This document shows positions 19,321 through 27,836 of a DNA stretch of 64,000 nucleotides, one piece after another. A model generated the notes under the pieces. The model saw only the letters and a list, made by a program, of their open reading frames with translations. It did no database searches and was not told the origin of the DNA. Each line of letters opens with the position of its first letter. The first letter of the stretch is position 1. Location of the stretch: assembly GCA_963836355.1 (NCBI GenBank), contig CAWIJO010000002.1:1240001-1304000 (forward strand), in the 5' to 3' direction. Position numbers and translations under genes: made by a program. This stretch comes from Palsa-506 sp963836355 (lineage in GTDB: Bacteria; Actinomycetota; Actinomycetes; Streptosporangiales; Streptosporangiaceae).

Positions 19321-20283
19321 TCAGCCGGTCCAGGTCCGGCCGAAGTCGCCGGTGCCGATCTCGATGACGTCACCGGCTTCATTCGTGTAGTACAGGTGCG
19401 CGTGCCCGTTGCCCCAGGCGACCATCGTCGGCGGATGCAGCGCCTTATGCGTGGTGATATCCCGCCACGGGCCCCAGTTGCCATTGGCCCAGCGGATGGC
19501 CCGGATGAACCCGTCCTTGCCGATCCCGGCGACCACGGTGTCGCCGTTGTCCCAGCGAGCGGAGCAGAGCGCGGACTGATTTGACCCGCCCAAGTTCTTC
19601 ATGTGCGGCACCTTTTCTTTTCCCAGCGACGCGGCCATTGCGGCCCGGCTGGTGAATTTCGCCACGTCACGGTCGATTGCGCCGGTGATGTTGTACTGGT
19701 GCATGGTCCAGGTCTGCCACGGGTGCGGCACCCGCGGCAGGCCGGCCCTGGACGACGGATCGGCGATCCACAGCGGCAGGTGGCCGAGCCGGTTGCAGTT
19801 TCCCGCCTGGGCAAAGGACAGGAACGTGTAGACGATCGGGTTCCGCATGGTCCGGTGCCGTAGCTCCGACGTCACTCGCACGCACCAGGCGTCCACCGCC
19901 CGCGGGCTGCGGCCGTCGGTCACCTCGATGTCCAGCGCGATGGCGTCGCCGTCATGCAGGCCAAGCTTGTGCATCTCGCTGAGGAAGAACGACACCGTAT
20001 GCGCGGCACTGACCGAAGGATGCCCGAACAGGTAGGCGACCCGGACCTTTTCATTGCGGTGCAGGAATGCCCAGTCGGCCGCGGCGTCCGGGTTCACGTA
20101 CCTGGTGCCGTTCGGCTGTAGCTCGGTGATCTTGACAGCCGCCCAGGTAAAGAACCGCGCCTGCGCCTTCCATTGGGCCGGACGGCCCTGGAAGCTGGAG
20201 ACATCCACGCCGTGCAGCATTTTCCTGGCGGGGCGGCTGACGATGCCCTGCAGCCGGTTCAGCACGGTCCCGCCAGTCAGCAT
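19321..20283 (-). CDS. GH25-family muramidase-like protein
   Basis: A 320-residue protein with an N-terminal GH25 lysozyme domain (residues about 24-220): HGVDVSSFQG, then WAAVKITE, and the catalytic strand AIALDIEVTDGR with the Asp-x-Glu pair. The C-terminal 100 residues (NGDTVVAGIGKDGFIRAIRW and HLYYTNEAGD) look like beta-propeller or lectin-type repeats. GH25 enzymes cleave MurNAc-GlcNAc bonds. No signal peptide is visible from ATG 20283, so export by another route, lysis-dependent release or a wrong start are open questions. The start is supported by TAAAGT 6 nt upstream. Confidence 0.85.
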   Translation of the reverse strand: MLTGGTVLNRLQGIVSRPARKMLHGVDVSSFQGRPAQWKAQARFFTWAAVKITELQPNGTRYVNPDAAADWAFLHRNEKVRVAYLFGHPSVSAAHTVSFFLSEMHKLGLHDGDAIALDIEVTDGRSPRAVDAWCVRVTSELRHRTMRNPIVYTFLSFAQAGNCNRLGHLPLWIADPSSRAGLPRVPHPWQTWTMHQYNITGAIDRDVAKFTSRAAMAASLGKEKVPHMKNLGGSNQSALCSARWDNGDTVVAGIGKDGFIRAIRWANGNWGPWRDITTHKALHPPTMVAWGNGHAHLYYTNEAGDVIEIGTGDFGRTWTG

Positions 20284-20289
20284 GGCGCG

Positions 20290-20295
20290 ACTTTA
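20290..20295 (-). promoter_or_regulatory. -10 element of the GH25 gene (leaderless start)
   Basis: TAAAGT ends 6 nt before ATG 20283; the intervening bases contain no purine-rich ribosome site. Confidence 0.5.
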
Positions 20296-20468
20296 TCGTG
20301 TAATTCGCACCGCCCAGACCCGGGGCGGGGCGCGGCGCACGGTCCAGCGCGCCGCCGGCCGGGCCCTGCGGCCGGCGGCCCGGCCCGGTGCTGCTTCCTG
20401 GCAGGCAGCCGTATCTGTTAGTTTGGGCAAAGCAAATATCAGGCCTGGGGCGGACGGGAGGTCGCATC

Positions 20469-22439
20469 GTGGGCGAGCCTTCGGAGGGCAACGCGGACCG
20501 GTTGGCGGCGAACCGGTTCCGGAGTACCCACTACAAGTGGGTCGCGCTGTCGAACACGACGCTAGGCATGCTGGCGGCCACCGTCAACGGCTCCATCGTG
20601 ATCATCTCGCTGCCCGCCATCTTCCGCGGCATCGACCTGGATCCGCTGCAGCCGGGCAACGTGAGCTACCTGCTGTGGATGCTGATGGGGTACCTGGTGG
20701 TGTCGGCCGTGCTGGTCGTCACCCTGGGCCGGCTCGGCGACATCTACGGCCGGGTCCGGATGTACAACATGGGCTTCGCGATCTTCGGCCTCGGGGCGCT
20801 CGCGCTGCCGTTCGACCCGTTCAGCGGGCCGGCCGGGGCGCTCTGGCTGATCGGCTGGCGGGTGCTGCAGGCTACCGGCGGCGCGATGCTGATGGCGAAC
20901 TCCCCCGCAATCTTGACCGACGCGTTCCCGTCCGATCAGCGCGGCACCGCGATGGGGATCAACCAGGTGGCCGGCATTTCCGGCTCGTTCCTCGGCCTGA
21001 TCCTGGGCGGCGTGCTCGCCGCCATCGACTGGCGCCTGGTGTTCCTCGTGTCAGTGCCGATCGGCATCGGCGGCACGATCTGGTCCGTCCTCAGCCTGCG
21101 CGAGACCGGGATCCGGACGACGGCGCGGATCGACTGGCTGGGCAACATCACGTTCGGCGTCGGCCTGATCGCCCTGCTGACCGGGATCACCTACGGCATC
21201 CAGCCGTACGGCGGTCACTCGATGGGCTGGACCAGCCCGGTCGTGCTGACCGGCCTGATCGGCGGGATCGTGCTGCTGACCGCGTTCTGCTTCATCGAGC
21301 AGCGGGTCGAGGCGCCGATGTTCGACCTGAAGCTGCTCCAGATCCAGGCCTTCGCCGCCGGTAGCGCAGCCACGCTGCTGGCCTCGGTCGCGCGCGGCGG
21401 GCTGCAGTTCATGCTGATCATCTGGCTGCAGGGGATCTGGCTGCCGCTGCACAACTACGCGTTCAAGGACACCCCGCTGTGGTCCGGTATCTACCTGCTG
21501 CCGCTGACCTGCGGCTTCGTCGTGTCCGGGCCGGTGTCCGGCTGGCTATCGGACCGGCACGGCGCGCGGGCGTTCGCTTCCGGCGGGCTGCTGGTGTCGG
21601 CGGCCGCGTTCGGCGGCCTGCTGGTGCTGCCCACCGACTTCCGGTACGGGCTGTTCGCGGTGCTGATCTTCGTGGCCGGCGCCGGGATGGGCCTGTTCTC
21701 CGCCCCGAACGCAGCCGCGATCATGAACAGCGTGCCGGCCAGGCAGCGCGGCGCCGCATCCGGGATGCTGGCCACGTTCCAGAACTCCGGCTTCGTGCTG
21801 TCCATCGGCGTGTTCTTCTCGCTGATGATCGCCGGGCTGGCGAGCGCACTGCCCGCCACGCTCAGCCACGGGCTCATCGCCCAGGGCGTGCCGTCCGGCA
21901 CCGCGGAAAAGATCGCCGGCCTGCCGCCGGTGGGCAGCCTGTTCGCCGCGTTCCTGGGCATCAACCCGATCCGCCAGTTGCTCGCACCCACCGGGGCGCT
22001 TGCGCACCTTCCGGCAGCCAGCGCGGCCAGGCTGACCGGCAAGCAATTCTTCCCGGAGCTGATCTCCGGGCCGTTCCACCACGGCCTGGTGATCGTATTC
22101 AGCATGGCTATCGTCCTGCTCGTAATCGCCGCGGGCATCTCGGCGCTGCGAGGCGGCCGGTACGTACACGACGAGCAGTCCATTGCCGCTATCGCTGGCG
22201 CTGGCGCTGACGCAGCCGGAGTGAACGGCGCAGCCGGAGTGAACGGCGCAGCCGGAGTGAGCGCCGCGGACACGATCGTTGCGGGCGCGTACGGCACGGG
22301 CAAGGACGTTGCTGGCACTGACCGCGCGGATACGGACGTGGCGGGCGCGAACGGCGCGGATCACCCGGGTGCCGATGGCACGCCGCCGGCGCGCGCCGGC
22401 CGGGGCCGCAGCCGCGCTGCGCCGACCAGGGACTCCTAG
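20469..22439 (+). CDS. DHA2-type MFS drug/metabolite exporter
   Basis: A 656-residue proton-driven exporter with 14 predicted membrane helices. Hallmarks seen: the loop 2-3 motif LGRLGDIYGRVRMYN, motif C-like GGAMLMANSPAIL, and a large insert before the last helix. GTG 20469 with GGGAGGT upstream is the start. The cytoplasmic C-terminus beyond about residue 570 is low-complexity Ala/Gly/Asp with three 18-nt tandem units. No regulator is adjacent on the same strand; the nearest are the MarR gene downstream and the TetR gene upstream. Substrate unknown. Confidence 0.9.
   Translation: MGEPSEGNADRLAANRFRSTHYKWVALSNTTLGMLAATVNGSIVIISLPAIFRGIDLDPLQPGNVSYLLWMLMGYLVVSAVLVVTLGRLGDIYGRVRMYNMGFAIFGLGALALPFDPFSGPAGALWLIGWRVLQATGGAMLMANSPAILTDAFPSDQRGTAMGINQVAGISGSFLGLILGGVLAAIDWRLVFLVSVPIGIGGTIWSVLSLRETGIRTTARIDWLGNITFGVGLIALLTGITYGIQPYGGHSMGWTSPVVLTGLIGGIVLLTAFCFIEQRVEAPMFDLKLLQIQAFAAGSAATLLASVARGGLQFMLIIWLQGIWLPLHNYAFKDTPLWSGIYLLPLTCGFVVSGPVSGWLSDRHGARAFASGGLLVSAAAFGGLLVLPTDFRYGLFAVLIFVAGAGMGLFSAPNAAAIMNSVPARQRGAASGMLATFQNSGFVLSIGVFFSLMIAGLASALPATLSHGLIAQGVPSGTAEKIAGLPPVGSLFAAFLGINPIRQLLAPTGALAHLPAASAARLTGKQFFPELISGPFHHGLVIVFSMAIVLLVIAAGISALRGGRYVHDEQSIAAIAGAGADAAGVNGAAGVNGAAGVSAADTIVAGAYGTGKDVAGTDRADTDVAGANGADHPGADGTPPARAGRGRSRAAPTRDS
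22212..22265 (+). repeat. 18-bp in-frame tandem repeat, 3 copies
   Basis: Unit GCAGCCGGAGTGAACGGC, coding Ala-Ala-Gly-Val-Asn-Gly, in the cytoplasmic tail of the MFS exporter. The third copy has one base change. Confidence 0.85.
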
Positions 22440-22585
22440 TGAGGCTGTGGCCACGCTGACCGCAGTCCCGATGGCCGTGCCTGACCGGCGGATGTCTTCA
22501 TGTGTCATCGACGTATGTCGTCGACCAGTTCGAGACCGAGAACCGCCATCGGCATCCGCGAGCAGCTGGGTCAGCTCGGCGGCGA

Positions 22586-22905
22586 TCATGCGGCCCTGGT
22601 CGTCGGACCCGACCCCGGCCAGGCGGCGGTGACCTCTTCGACGACCACGGCGGCCGGTGACATGACGTACATCGCGGCGTTCTGGTCGAAGGCGGACGCA
22701 AGCCAGTCGGCGGCCAGCGCGGCGGGCAGGCTGCCAACGACAACGAATCCGAGGTAGCGGGCCCGGCAGTCGCCACCAGGCCCGGCTCTAGCGCGGCAGC
22801 CAGTTCGTCGATCAGGCTGGCGGGTTCCTGGCCGGCCTCGTCCAGCGGCCCGCCGAGCCGGGCACGCAGCGCGGTCGGCCCGACCGGGATTCCGGCCGGC
22901 AATGC
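22586..22905 (-). pseudogene. N-terminal remnant of a PLP-dependent (group II) decarboxylase
   Basis: Two overlapping minus frames together read as the start of a pyridoxal-dependent decarboxylase of the aromatic/diaminobutyrate group. First comes LRARLGGPLDEAG and SLIDELAAALEPGLVATAGP. After a one-base shift it continues with RYLGFVVVGSLPAALAADW and SAFDQNAAMYVMSPAAVVVEE, typical of the region before the PLP-binding core. The frame then ends at TGA 22586-22588, and the catalytic lysine region is absent. So this is a frameshifted, truncated relic of about 100 codons. Family recognition is from the HPRYxGFV/SLPAALAADWL...DQN...SPAA pattern. Confidence 0.7.
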
Positions 22906-22920
22906 TCCGGAGTGACCAGG

Positions 22921-23451
22921 TCAGGATAGGTAGCGCTGCCGGGCGGCGTTGCCGGGCGGGCAGCCGCCCGCCGTGCCGCGGCAGCTGCCGGTGTCGCAGA
23001 GGCGGCAGATCCAGCGGGTAGCGCCCGGGCCGCGGATGAGGCCGGCCAGGATCTTCCCAGCCAGCCGGCCGAAATCGGCCCGCTCATCCGCGGACAGCGC
23101 CGACAGGGCGCCGTCGAGCACCTCGGTGCGGGCCGCGGCGACCTGCTGGGCGGCCGTGCGGCCGGACTCGGTGAGCGAGATGGACGCGGAGCGCCCGTCC
23201 GCTCCCGGGCCGCGGACCACGAAGCCGGCCGCTGCCAGCCGGTCCAGCAGCCTTACCGTGCCGGACGAGGTGAGCCCGAGCACCTGGCGGAGCAGGTCGA
23301 CCGACGGCCGGTCGAGAAAATGCAGCAGCGCGGAGAGCGCCGCCGCGGCCGACTCCGGCCGCCCGCCGGCGTCCGCCATGGCGTCCTCCGTACGGTCGGC
23401 GATGACCAGGGAGAGGGCGCCGAGCAGGTTTGCCGGCCGGTCCAGCGGCAC
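22921..23451 (-). CDS. MarR family transcriptional regulator
   Basis: A 176-residue regulator. The winged-helix part covers about residues 30-110 (LLHFLDRPSVDLLRQVLGLTSSGTVRLLDRLAAAG, quoted as the helix-turn-helix, then the wing VRGPGADGRSASISLTESGR). The C-terminus carries a Cys-rich tail (WICRLCDTGSCRG) with three spaced cysteines, which may bind metal or sense redox. GTG 23451 begins 8 nt after the DUF3224 stop, so translation is probably coupled. A palindrome upstream of the two-gene operon is its likely operator. Confidence 0.85.
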   Translation of the reverse strand: MPLDRPANLLGALSLVIADRTEDAMADAGGRPESAAAALSALLHFLDRPSVDLLRQVLGLTSSGTVRLLDRLAAAGFVVRGPGADGRSASISLTESGRTAAQQVAAARTEVLDGALSALSADERADFGRLAGKILAGLIRGPGATRWICRLCDTGSCRGTAGGCPPGNAARQRYLS

Positions 23452-23458
23452 GCCGAAC

Positions 23459-23860
23459 TCAGCTGAGGTCGTAGTCGAGCGTGAAGGTGCCATCCATCTG
23501 GCCGCTCTTGGCAACCGACTTGCCGGTGCCGCGGAGGCCGCGCAGCTCACCCGAGCCTGAGCCGTCGACGACCTGCCAGGTCGTGGTGGCCGCGCCGCCG
23601 TCGAAGGCCCCGTCGCTACGGAGCACGAAACTGCCGGAGCGGTCGCCGATCTGCCCGACGAAGTGTTCCAGGCCGGTGTAGGCGGCGGTGCCGTCCTCGC
23701 GGTAGAACATCACGGTCTCCGACTTACCGGTGCCTTCGAGATCGCCGGCGTAGCCGAACGCCATGCTCGCCTTGGTCAGCTTCTCCTTGCCGTCCAGTTC
23801 CTGGTAAGTGTTCTCATCCCAGCCGGTGACCTTGAAGGTGCCGTTGGCGTGTTCCGTCAT
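23459..23860 (-). CDS. DUF3224 domain protein
   Basis: A 133-residue protein of the DUF3224 family, predicted to be a small beta-barrel related to allene oxide cyclase-like folds. Visible blocks: GTFKVTGWDENTY, KASMAFGYAGDLEGTGKSE, GLEHFVGQIGDRSGSFVL, LRGLRGTGKSVAKSGQ, and a C-terminal FTLDYDLS. ATG 23860 follows a strong GAGGAGG site. It is the first gene of an operon with a MarR regulator, an arrangement seen often for this family. No catalytic role is established. Confidence 0.9.
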   Translation of the reverse strand: MTEHANGTFKVTGWDENTYQELDGKEKLTKASMAFGYAGDLEGTGKSETVMFYREDGTAAYTGLEHFVGQIGDRSGSFVLRSDGAFDGGAATTTWQVVDGSGSGELRGLRGTGKSVAKSGQMDGTFTLDYDLS

Positions 23861-23888
23861 GTCGTGCTCCTCCTCGACTCACTCTGAT

Positions 23889-23907
23889 ATGTGTGTGAGT
23901 CACACAT
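23889..23907. promoter_or_regulatory. Palindromic operator of the DUF3224-marR operon
   Basis: ATGTGTG and CACACAT form perfect 7-nt arms around a 5-nt centre, 29 nt before the DUF3224 start. On the minus strand it overlaps a TAATGT -10-like hexamer. Size and position match a MarR dimer site causing autorepression. Confidence 0.6.
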
Positions 23908-23984
23908 TACTCTGGGCCCATCCTGGCCCGCCGGCCGGGGTAGCAGACCGGCCGACAGGTAGTGCGCCTGCTGGACGCCCCGGG

Positions 23985-24209
23985 TCACACGCCGCCAGTG
24001 ACGGTCGCACCGCTGGCAAGGGCCGCACGCAGCACGTTCTCGGCCGCGTCGACCGCGGCTCGCGCGGTGATCGCGTGCGTATGAGCCCGGTCCAGCTCGC
24101 CGAGCCCGATGCAGTCGAAGGCGACCCTGGCATCGTGCATGGCCTGCTCCAGCTGGCGGGCGGCCTCGGTCACGTCGACGGAACTACTGGCTGCTGCCGA
24201 GCTGCTCAT
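23985..24209 (-). CDS. Small helical hypothetical protein, 74 residues
   Basis: ATG 24209 opens a short frame with a Ser/Ala N-terminus and two predicted helices (VTEAARQLEQAMHDARVAFD and RAHTHAITARAAVDAAENVL). It is divergent from the fumarase and upstream of the DUF3224 operon on the same strand. Codon bias is acceptable, and the ribosome site is weak. The family is not recognised. Confidence 0.5.
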   Translation of the reverse strand: MSSSAAASSSVDVTEAARQLEQAMHDARVAFDCIGLGELDRAHTHAITARAAVDAAENVLRAALASGATVTGGV

Positions 24210-24470
24210 CGTTCCCACATCCTCACCCTTGCCTGGCACGAGCCCGCGGCCCGCGCCCGGATTCAGATCCCTTACCCATGGCTGCCGCGGCCATTCACCG
24301 GCCCGGCGCCGGCCCCGGCACTGGCCGCCGGGCTGACCGCGCGGCCGTGCGCAGTTCGCGGGGCCGGCCCGTTTCAGAACGGTGTTGTACGGCAGGTGCC
24401 GCGCCTGGCATGCCACCGGGCGACTTACGATTGGCACGATCTGCTGGTCCCGCACGAGGATGTGCCTTCG

Positions 24471-26126
24471 ATGCCCGAATTCAGCTACACCGACCTGCTG
24501 CCAACTGGCCCGGATGACACTGAATACCGCCTGCTGACTGATGGCGGCATCAGTGCACGGCAGTCCTTTGGCCGGGACTTCCTTGAGGTCGAGCCTGGCG
24601 CCCTGACCGAACTGACGGCAGCGGCCATGCAGGACATCGCGCACCTGCTGCGGCCCGGCCACCTCCGGCAGCTCCGAGCGATCCTGGATGATCCCGAGGC
24701 CAGCGGCAACGACCGGTTCGTCGCGCGTGACCTGCTGCAGAACGCGTGCATCGCGGCCGGCCGCGTGCTGCCGATGTGCCAGGACACCGGCACCGCGATC
24801 GTGATGGGCAAGCGCGGCCAGCATGTGCTCACCGACGGCAGGGACGAAGCGCACATTGCCCGCGGCGTCTACGACGCCTACACCCAGCTGAACCTCCGCT
24901 ACTCGCAGCTCGCGCCGCTGACCATGTGGGACGAGCGGAACACCGGCACGAACCTGCCGGCCCAGATCGAGCTCTACGCGGCGGCCGGCCGGGAGTACAA
25001 GTTCCTGTTCATGGCCAAGGGCGGCGGGTCGGCGAACAAGTCGTTCCTGTACCAGCAGACCAAGGCGGTGCTGAATCCCGCCTCGATGCTGGCGTTCCTG
25101 GAGGAGAAGATCCGCTCGCTGGGCACCGCGGCGTGCCCGCCGTATCACCTCGCGATCGTGGTGGGCGGGACTAGCGCGGAGTACGCGCTGAAGACCGCGA
25201 AATACGCCTCGGCCCGCTATCTTGACGAGCTGCCGCGCGCGGGCACCGGCGCCGGGCACGGATTCCGCGATACCGATCTTGAGCAGCAGGTGCTTGAGCT
25301 CACCCGGCGGACCGGGATCGGCGCCCAGTTCGGCGGCAAGTACTTCTGCCATGACGTGCGGGTAATCCGGCTGCCGCGGCATGGCGCATCCTGCCCGGTG
25401 GCGATCGCGGTGTCCTGCTCGGCCGACCGGCAGGCGCTTGGCAAGATCACCTCCGATGGCGTGTTCCTGGAGCGGCTGGAGACCGACCCGGCCCAGTACC
25501 TGCCCGAGACCAGCGAGGATGAGCTGGCCGGCGACGTGGCGGCGATCGACTTGTCCCGGCCGATGCCAGACATCCGCGCCGAGCTGTCGAAGTACCCGAT
25601 CAAGACCCGGCTCGCGCTGACCGGGCCGATGGTGGTGGCCAGGGACATCGCGCACGCCAAGATCGCCGAGCGGCTGGCCGCGGGCGAGCCGATGCCCGGT
25701 TATCTGCGGGATCATGCCGTGTACTACGCCGGCCCGGCCAAGACGCCGGCCGGCTACGCGTCCGGGTCCTTCGGGCCGACGACGGCCGGCCGGATGGACT
25801 CCTACGTCGGCCAGTTCCAGGCGGCCGGCGGCTCGCTGGTGATGCTGGCCAAGGGAAACCGGTCGGCCGCGGTGACCGCCGCTTGCCAGCAGCATGGCGG
25901 GTTCTACCTCGGCTCGATTGGCGGTGCGGCGGCCAGGCTGGCCCAGGACTGCATCACCAAGGTCGAGGTGCTTGAGTACCCGGAGCTGGGCATGGAAGCG
26001 GTCTGGCGGATCGAGGTGCGGGATTTCCCCGCGTTCATCGTCGTCGACGACAAGGGCAATGACTTCTTCGCCGACGTCACCGGGCCGGCCGCGCCGGTGC
26101 TGACGATCGGCTCCGGGCCAAGCTGA
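24471..26126 (+). CDS. fumA: Class I fumarate hydratase ([4Fe-4S], FumA type)
   Basis: A 551-residue oxygen-sensitive fumarase of the TCA cycle, interconverting fumarate and malate. N-terminal domain: LLQNACIAAGRVLPMCQDTGTAIVMGKRG with a cluster cysteine. Further family blocks are GGGSANKSFLYQQTKAVLNP, ACPPYHLAIVVGGTSAEY, IGAQFGGKYFCHDVRVIRLPRHGASCPV and, in the C-terminal domain, GPMVVARDIAHAKI and YYAGPAKTPAGYASGSFGPTTAGRMD. Three conserved cysteines are available for the cluster. ATG 24471 has GAGGA upstream. The class II enzyme follows 25 nt later, so both are probably one operon. Confidence 0.95.
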   Translation: MPEFSYTDLLPTGPDDTEYRLLTDGGISARQSFGRDFLEVEPGALTELTAAAMQDIAHLLRPGHLRQLRAILDDPEASGNDRFVARDLLQNACIAAGRVLPMCQDTGTAIVMGKRGQHVLTDGRDEAHIARGVYDAYTQLNLRYSQLAPLTMWDERNTGTNLPAQIELYAAAGREYKFLFMAKGGGSANKSFLYQQTKAVLNPASMLAFLEEKIRSLGTAACPPYHLAIVVGGTSAEYALKTAKYASARYLDELPRAGTGAGHGFRDTDLEQQVLELTRRTGIGAQFGGKYFCHDVRVIRLPRHGASCPVAIAVSCSADRQALGKITSDGVFLERLETDPAQYLPETSEDELAGDVAAIDLSRPMPDIRAELSKYPIKTRLALTGPMVVARDIAHAKIAERLAAGEPMPGYLRDHAVYYAGPAKTPAGYASGSFGPTTAGRMDSYVGQFQAAGGSLVMLAKGNRSAAVTAACQQHGGFYLGSIGGAAARLAQDCITKVEVLEYPELGMEAVWRIEVRDFPAFIVVDDKGNDFFADVTGPAAPVLTIGSGPS

Positions 26127-26151
26127 CAGCTTCGAGCCAGGAGGCGTTCTG

Positions 26152-27558
26152 ATGCCAGACGGCAGGGCCGGGTTCCGGACCGAGCACGACTCGATGGGCG
26201 AGGTGCAGGTGCCCGCCGACGCGCTGTGGGGCGCGCAGACCCAGCGCGCGGTCGAGAACTTCCCGGTCTCCGGCGAGCAGCTGCCCGAGGAACTGATCCG
26301 GGCGCTGGTCTCGATCAAGGGAGCGGCCGCCGCGATCAACGGCGACCTTGGCGTGCTAGCCGCGGACGTGGCGGCGGCGATTCACGATGCCGCCGCCGAG
26401 ATCGCCGCCGGGCAGCACCTGGACCAGTTCCCGATTGACGTGTTCCAGACCGGATCCGGGACCTCGAGCAACATGAACGCCAACGAGGTGATCGCCGCGC
26501 TGGCCGGCCGCGTGCTGGGCCGGCCCGTGCACCCGAACGACCACGTCAACGCGTCCCAATCATCCAATGACGTGTTCCCGTCGGCGATTCACCTCGCGGC
26601 GGCGCGGCTGCTAGCGCATCGGCTGGTGACGGGGCTCGGCGAGCTGGCCGGGGCGCTGGAGGCGAAGGCCGCCGAGTTCGCCGGCTACGTGAAGAGCGGC
26701 CGGACGCACCTGATGGACGCTACCCCGGTAACGCTCGGGCAGGAGTTCGGCGGCTATGCGGCCGCCGTGCGGAACGGCATCCGGCGGGTGCAGGCAGTGC
26801 TGCCGGACGTCGGCACGCTGCCGCTCGGCGGTACCGCCGTCGGCACCGGGCTGAACGCGCCGGCCGGCTTTGCCGCCGCCGTGATCGCCCGGCTGGCCGC
26901 CGACCTTGACCTGCCGCTGACCGAGGCCGCTGATCACTTCGAGGCGGCCGGCGGCCGGGACGGCCTGGTCGCGGCGAGCGGCGTCCTTCGTACGATCGCG
27001 GTGTCGCTGCTGAAGATCTGCAACGATCTGCGGCTGATGGGCTCCGGGCCGCAAACCGGGCTGGCCGAGATCGCGATCCCGGACCTGCAGCCCGGATCCT
27101 CGATCATGCCGGGCAAGGTGAACCCGGTGATCTGCGAGGCGGTCTGCCAGGTCTGCACCCAGGTGATCGGTAACGACGCGGCGGTGGCGTTCGCCGGGTC
27201 GGCCGGGAATTTCGAGCTGAACGTAATGCTGCCGGTGATCGCGCGTAACCTGCTCGGCTCGATCAGCCTGCTGTCGGCGGCAGCCAGCCTGCTGGCGTCC
27301 CGGTGCGTGGCCGGGATCTCGGCCGACCCGGCCAGGCTGCGGCGGATGGCCGAGTCCTCGCCGGCCATCGTCACCGCACTGAACCCGTTCATCGGCTATG
27401 AGGCCGCAGCGGCGGTCGCGCATGAGGCACTTGAGACGGGCAAGACCATCAGGGCAGCCGTGCTGGCCCGCGGGCATGTGTCCCGCGGGGATCTCACCGA
27501 GGCGCAACTGGACGCCGCGCTGGACGTGCTCGCCATGACCCGCCGCCCGGAGGCATGA
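26152..27558 (+). CDS. fumC: Class II fumarate hydratase
   Basis: A 468-residue iron-independent fumarase of the aspartase/fumarase superfamily, unrelated to the enzyme before it. Signature GSSIMPGKVNP is present, along with TGSGTSSNMNANEV, HPNDHVNASQSSNDVFPSAIH and SGRTHLMDATPVTLGQEFGGY. The start ATG 26152 follows AGGAGG. Having both classes together suggests back-up under oxidative stress or iron limitation, when the cluster enzyme fails; that is inference from the known enzyme properties. Confidence 0.97.
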   Translation: MPDGRAGFRTEHDSMGEVQVPADALWGAQTQRAVENFPVSGEQLPEELIRALVSIKGAAAAINGDLGVLAADVAAAIHDAAAEIAAGQHLDQFPIDVFQTGSGTSSNMNANEVIAALAGRVLGRPVHPNDHVNASQSSNDVFPSAIHLAAARLLAHRLVTGLGELAGALEAKAAEFAGYVKSGRTHLMDATPVTLGQEFGGYAAAVRNGIRRVQAVLPDVGTLPLGGTAVGTGLNAPAGFAAAVIARLAADLDLPLTEAADHFEAAGGRDGLVAASGVLRTIAVSLLKICNDLRLMGSGPQTGLAEIAIPDLQPGSSIMPGKVNPVICEAVCQVCTQVIGNDAAVAFAGSAGNFELNVMLPVIARNLLGSISLLSAAASLLASRCVAGISADPARLRRMAESSPAIVTALNPFIGYEAAAAVAHEALETGKTIRAAVLARGHVSRGDLTEAQLDAALDVLAMTRRPEA

Positions 27559-27809
27559 CGGCAACTACCACGCCCGTCGCAGCCGCCACGCCCGTCGCAG
27601 CCGCCACGCCCGTCGCAGCCGCCACGCCCGTCGCAGCCGCCACGCCCGTCGCAGCCGCCACGCCCGTCGCAGCCGCCACGCCCGTCGCAGCCGCCACGCC
27701 CGTCGCAGCCGCCACGCCCGTGGCCAGCCGGCCCTCTGTTGCCCAGCCAGCCGGACAACACTTCGCCTCACTCGCCACAGTGGCCCCGCCTGAGGTGGCT
27801 CCCGGATGA
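27555..27809 (+). CDS. Possible low-complexity peptide coupled to fumC
   Basis: An 84-codon frame whose ATG overlaps the fumC stop as ATGA. Most of it is eight copies of TPVAAA coded by an 18-nt tandem repeat; the last 30 residues are non-repetitive. The frame could be expressed by translational coupling, but the repeat is open in several frames on both strands. I give it low confidence as a real protein. Confidence 0.25.
   Translation: MTATTTPVAAATPVAAATPVAAATPVAAATPVAAATPVAAATPVAAATPVAAATPVASRPSVAQPAGQHFASLATVAPPEVAPG
27570..27725. repeat. 18-bp minisatellite, 8 full copies plus a partial one
   Basis: Perfect unit ACGCCCGTCGCAGCCGCC repeated directly after fumC. All full copies are identical, implying recent expansion or active homogenisation. 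There are no spacers of unique sequence, so this is not a CRISPR array. Confidence 0.95.
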
Positions 27810-27811
27810 GT

Positions 27812-27836
27812 GGTTAACATCCGTCCGGCGTTAACC
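27812..27836. terminator. Inverted repeat after the fumarase genes
   Basis: GGTTAAC and GTTAACC flank an 11-nt loop, a perfect 7-bp stem. It could be the terminator of the fumarase operon or an operator site for the downstream kinase gene. Confidence 0.4.

Noticed and set aside
24210..26339. Long minus-strand open frame opposite the class I fumarase
   Set aside because: Antisense shadow; only the final 74 codons (23985-24209), outside the fumarase gene, look like a possible gene.
27570..27725. CRISPR-like array
   Set aside because: The 18-bp units follow one another with no unique spacers and no cas genes are present.
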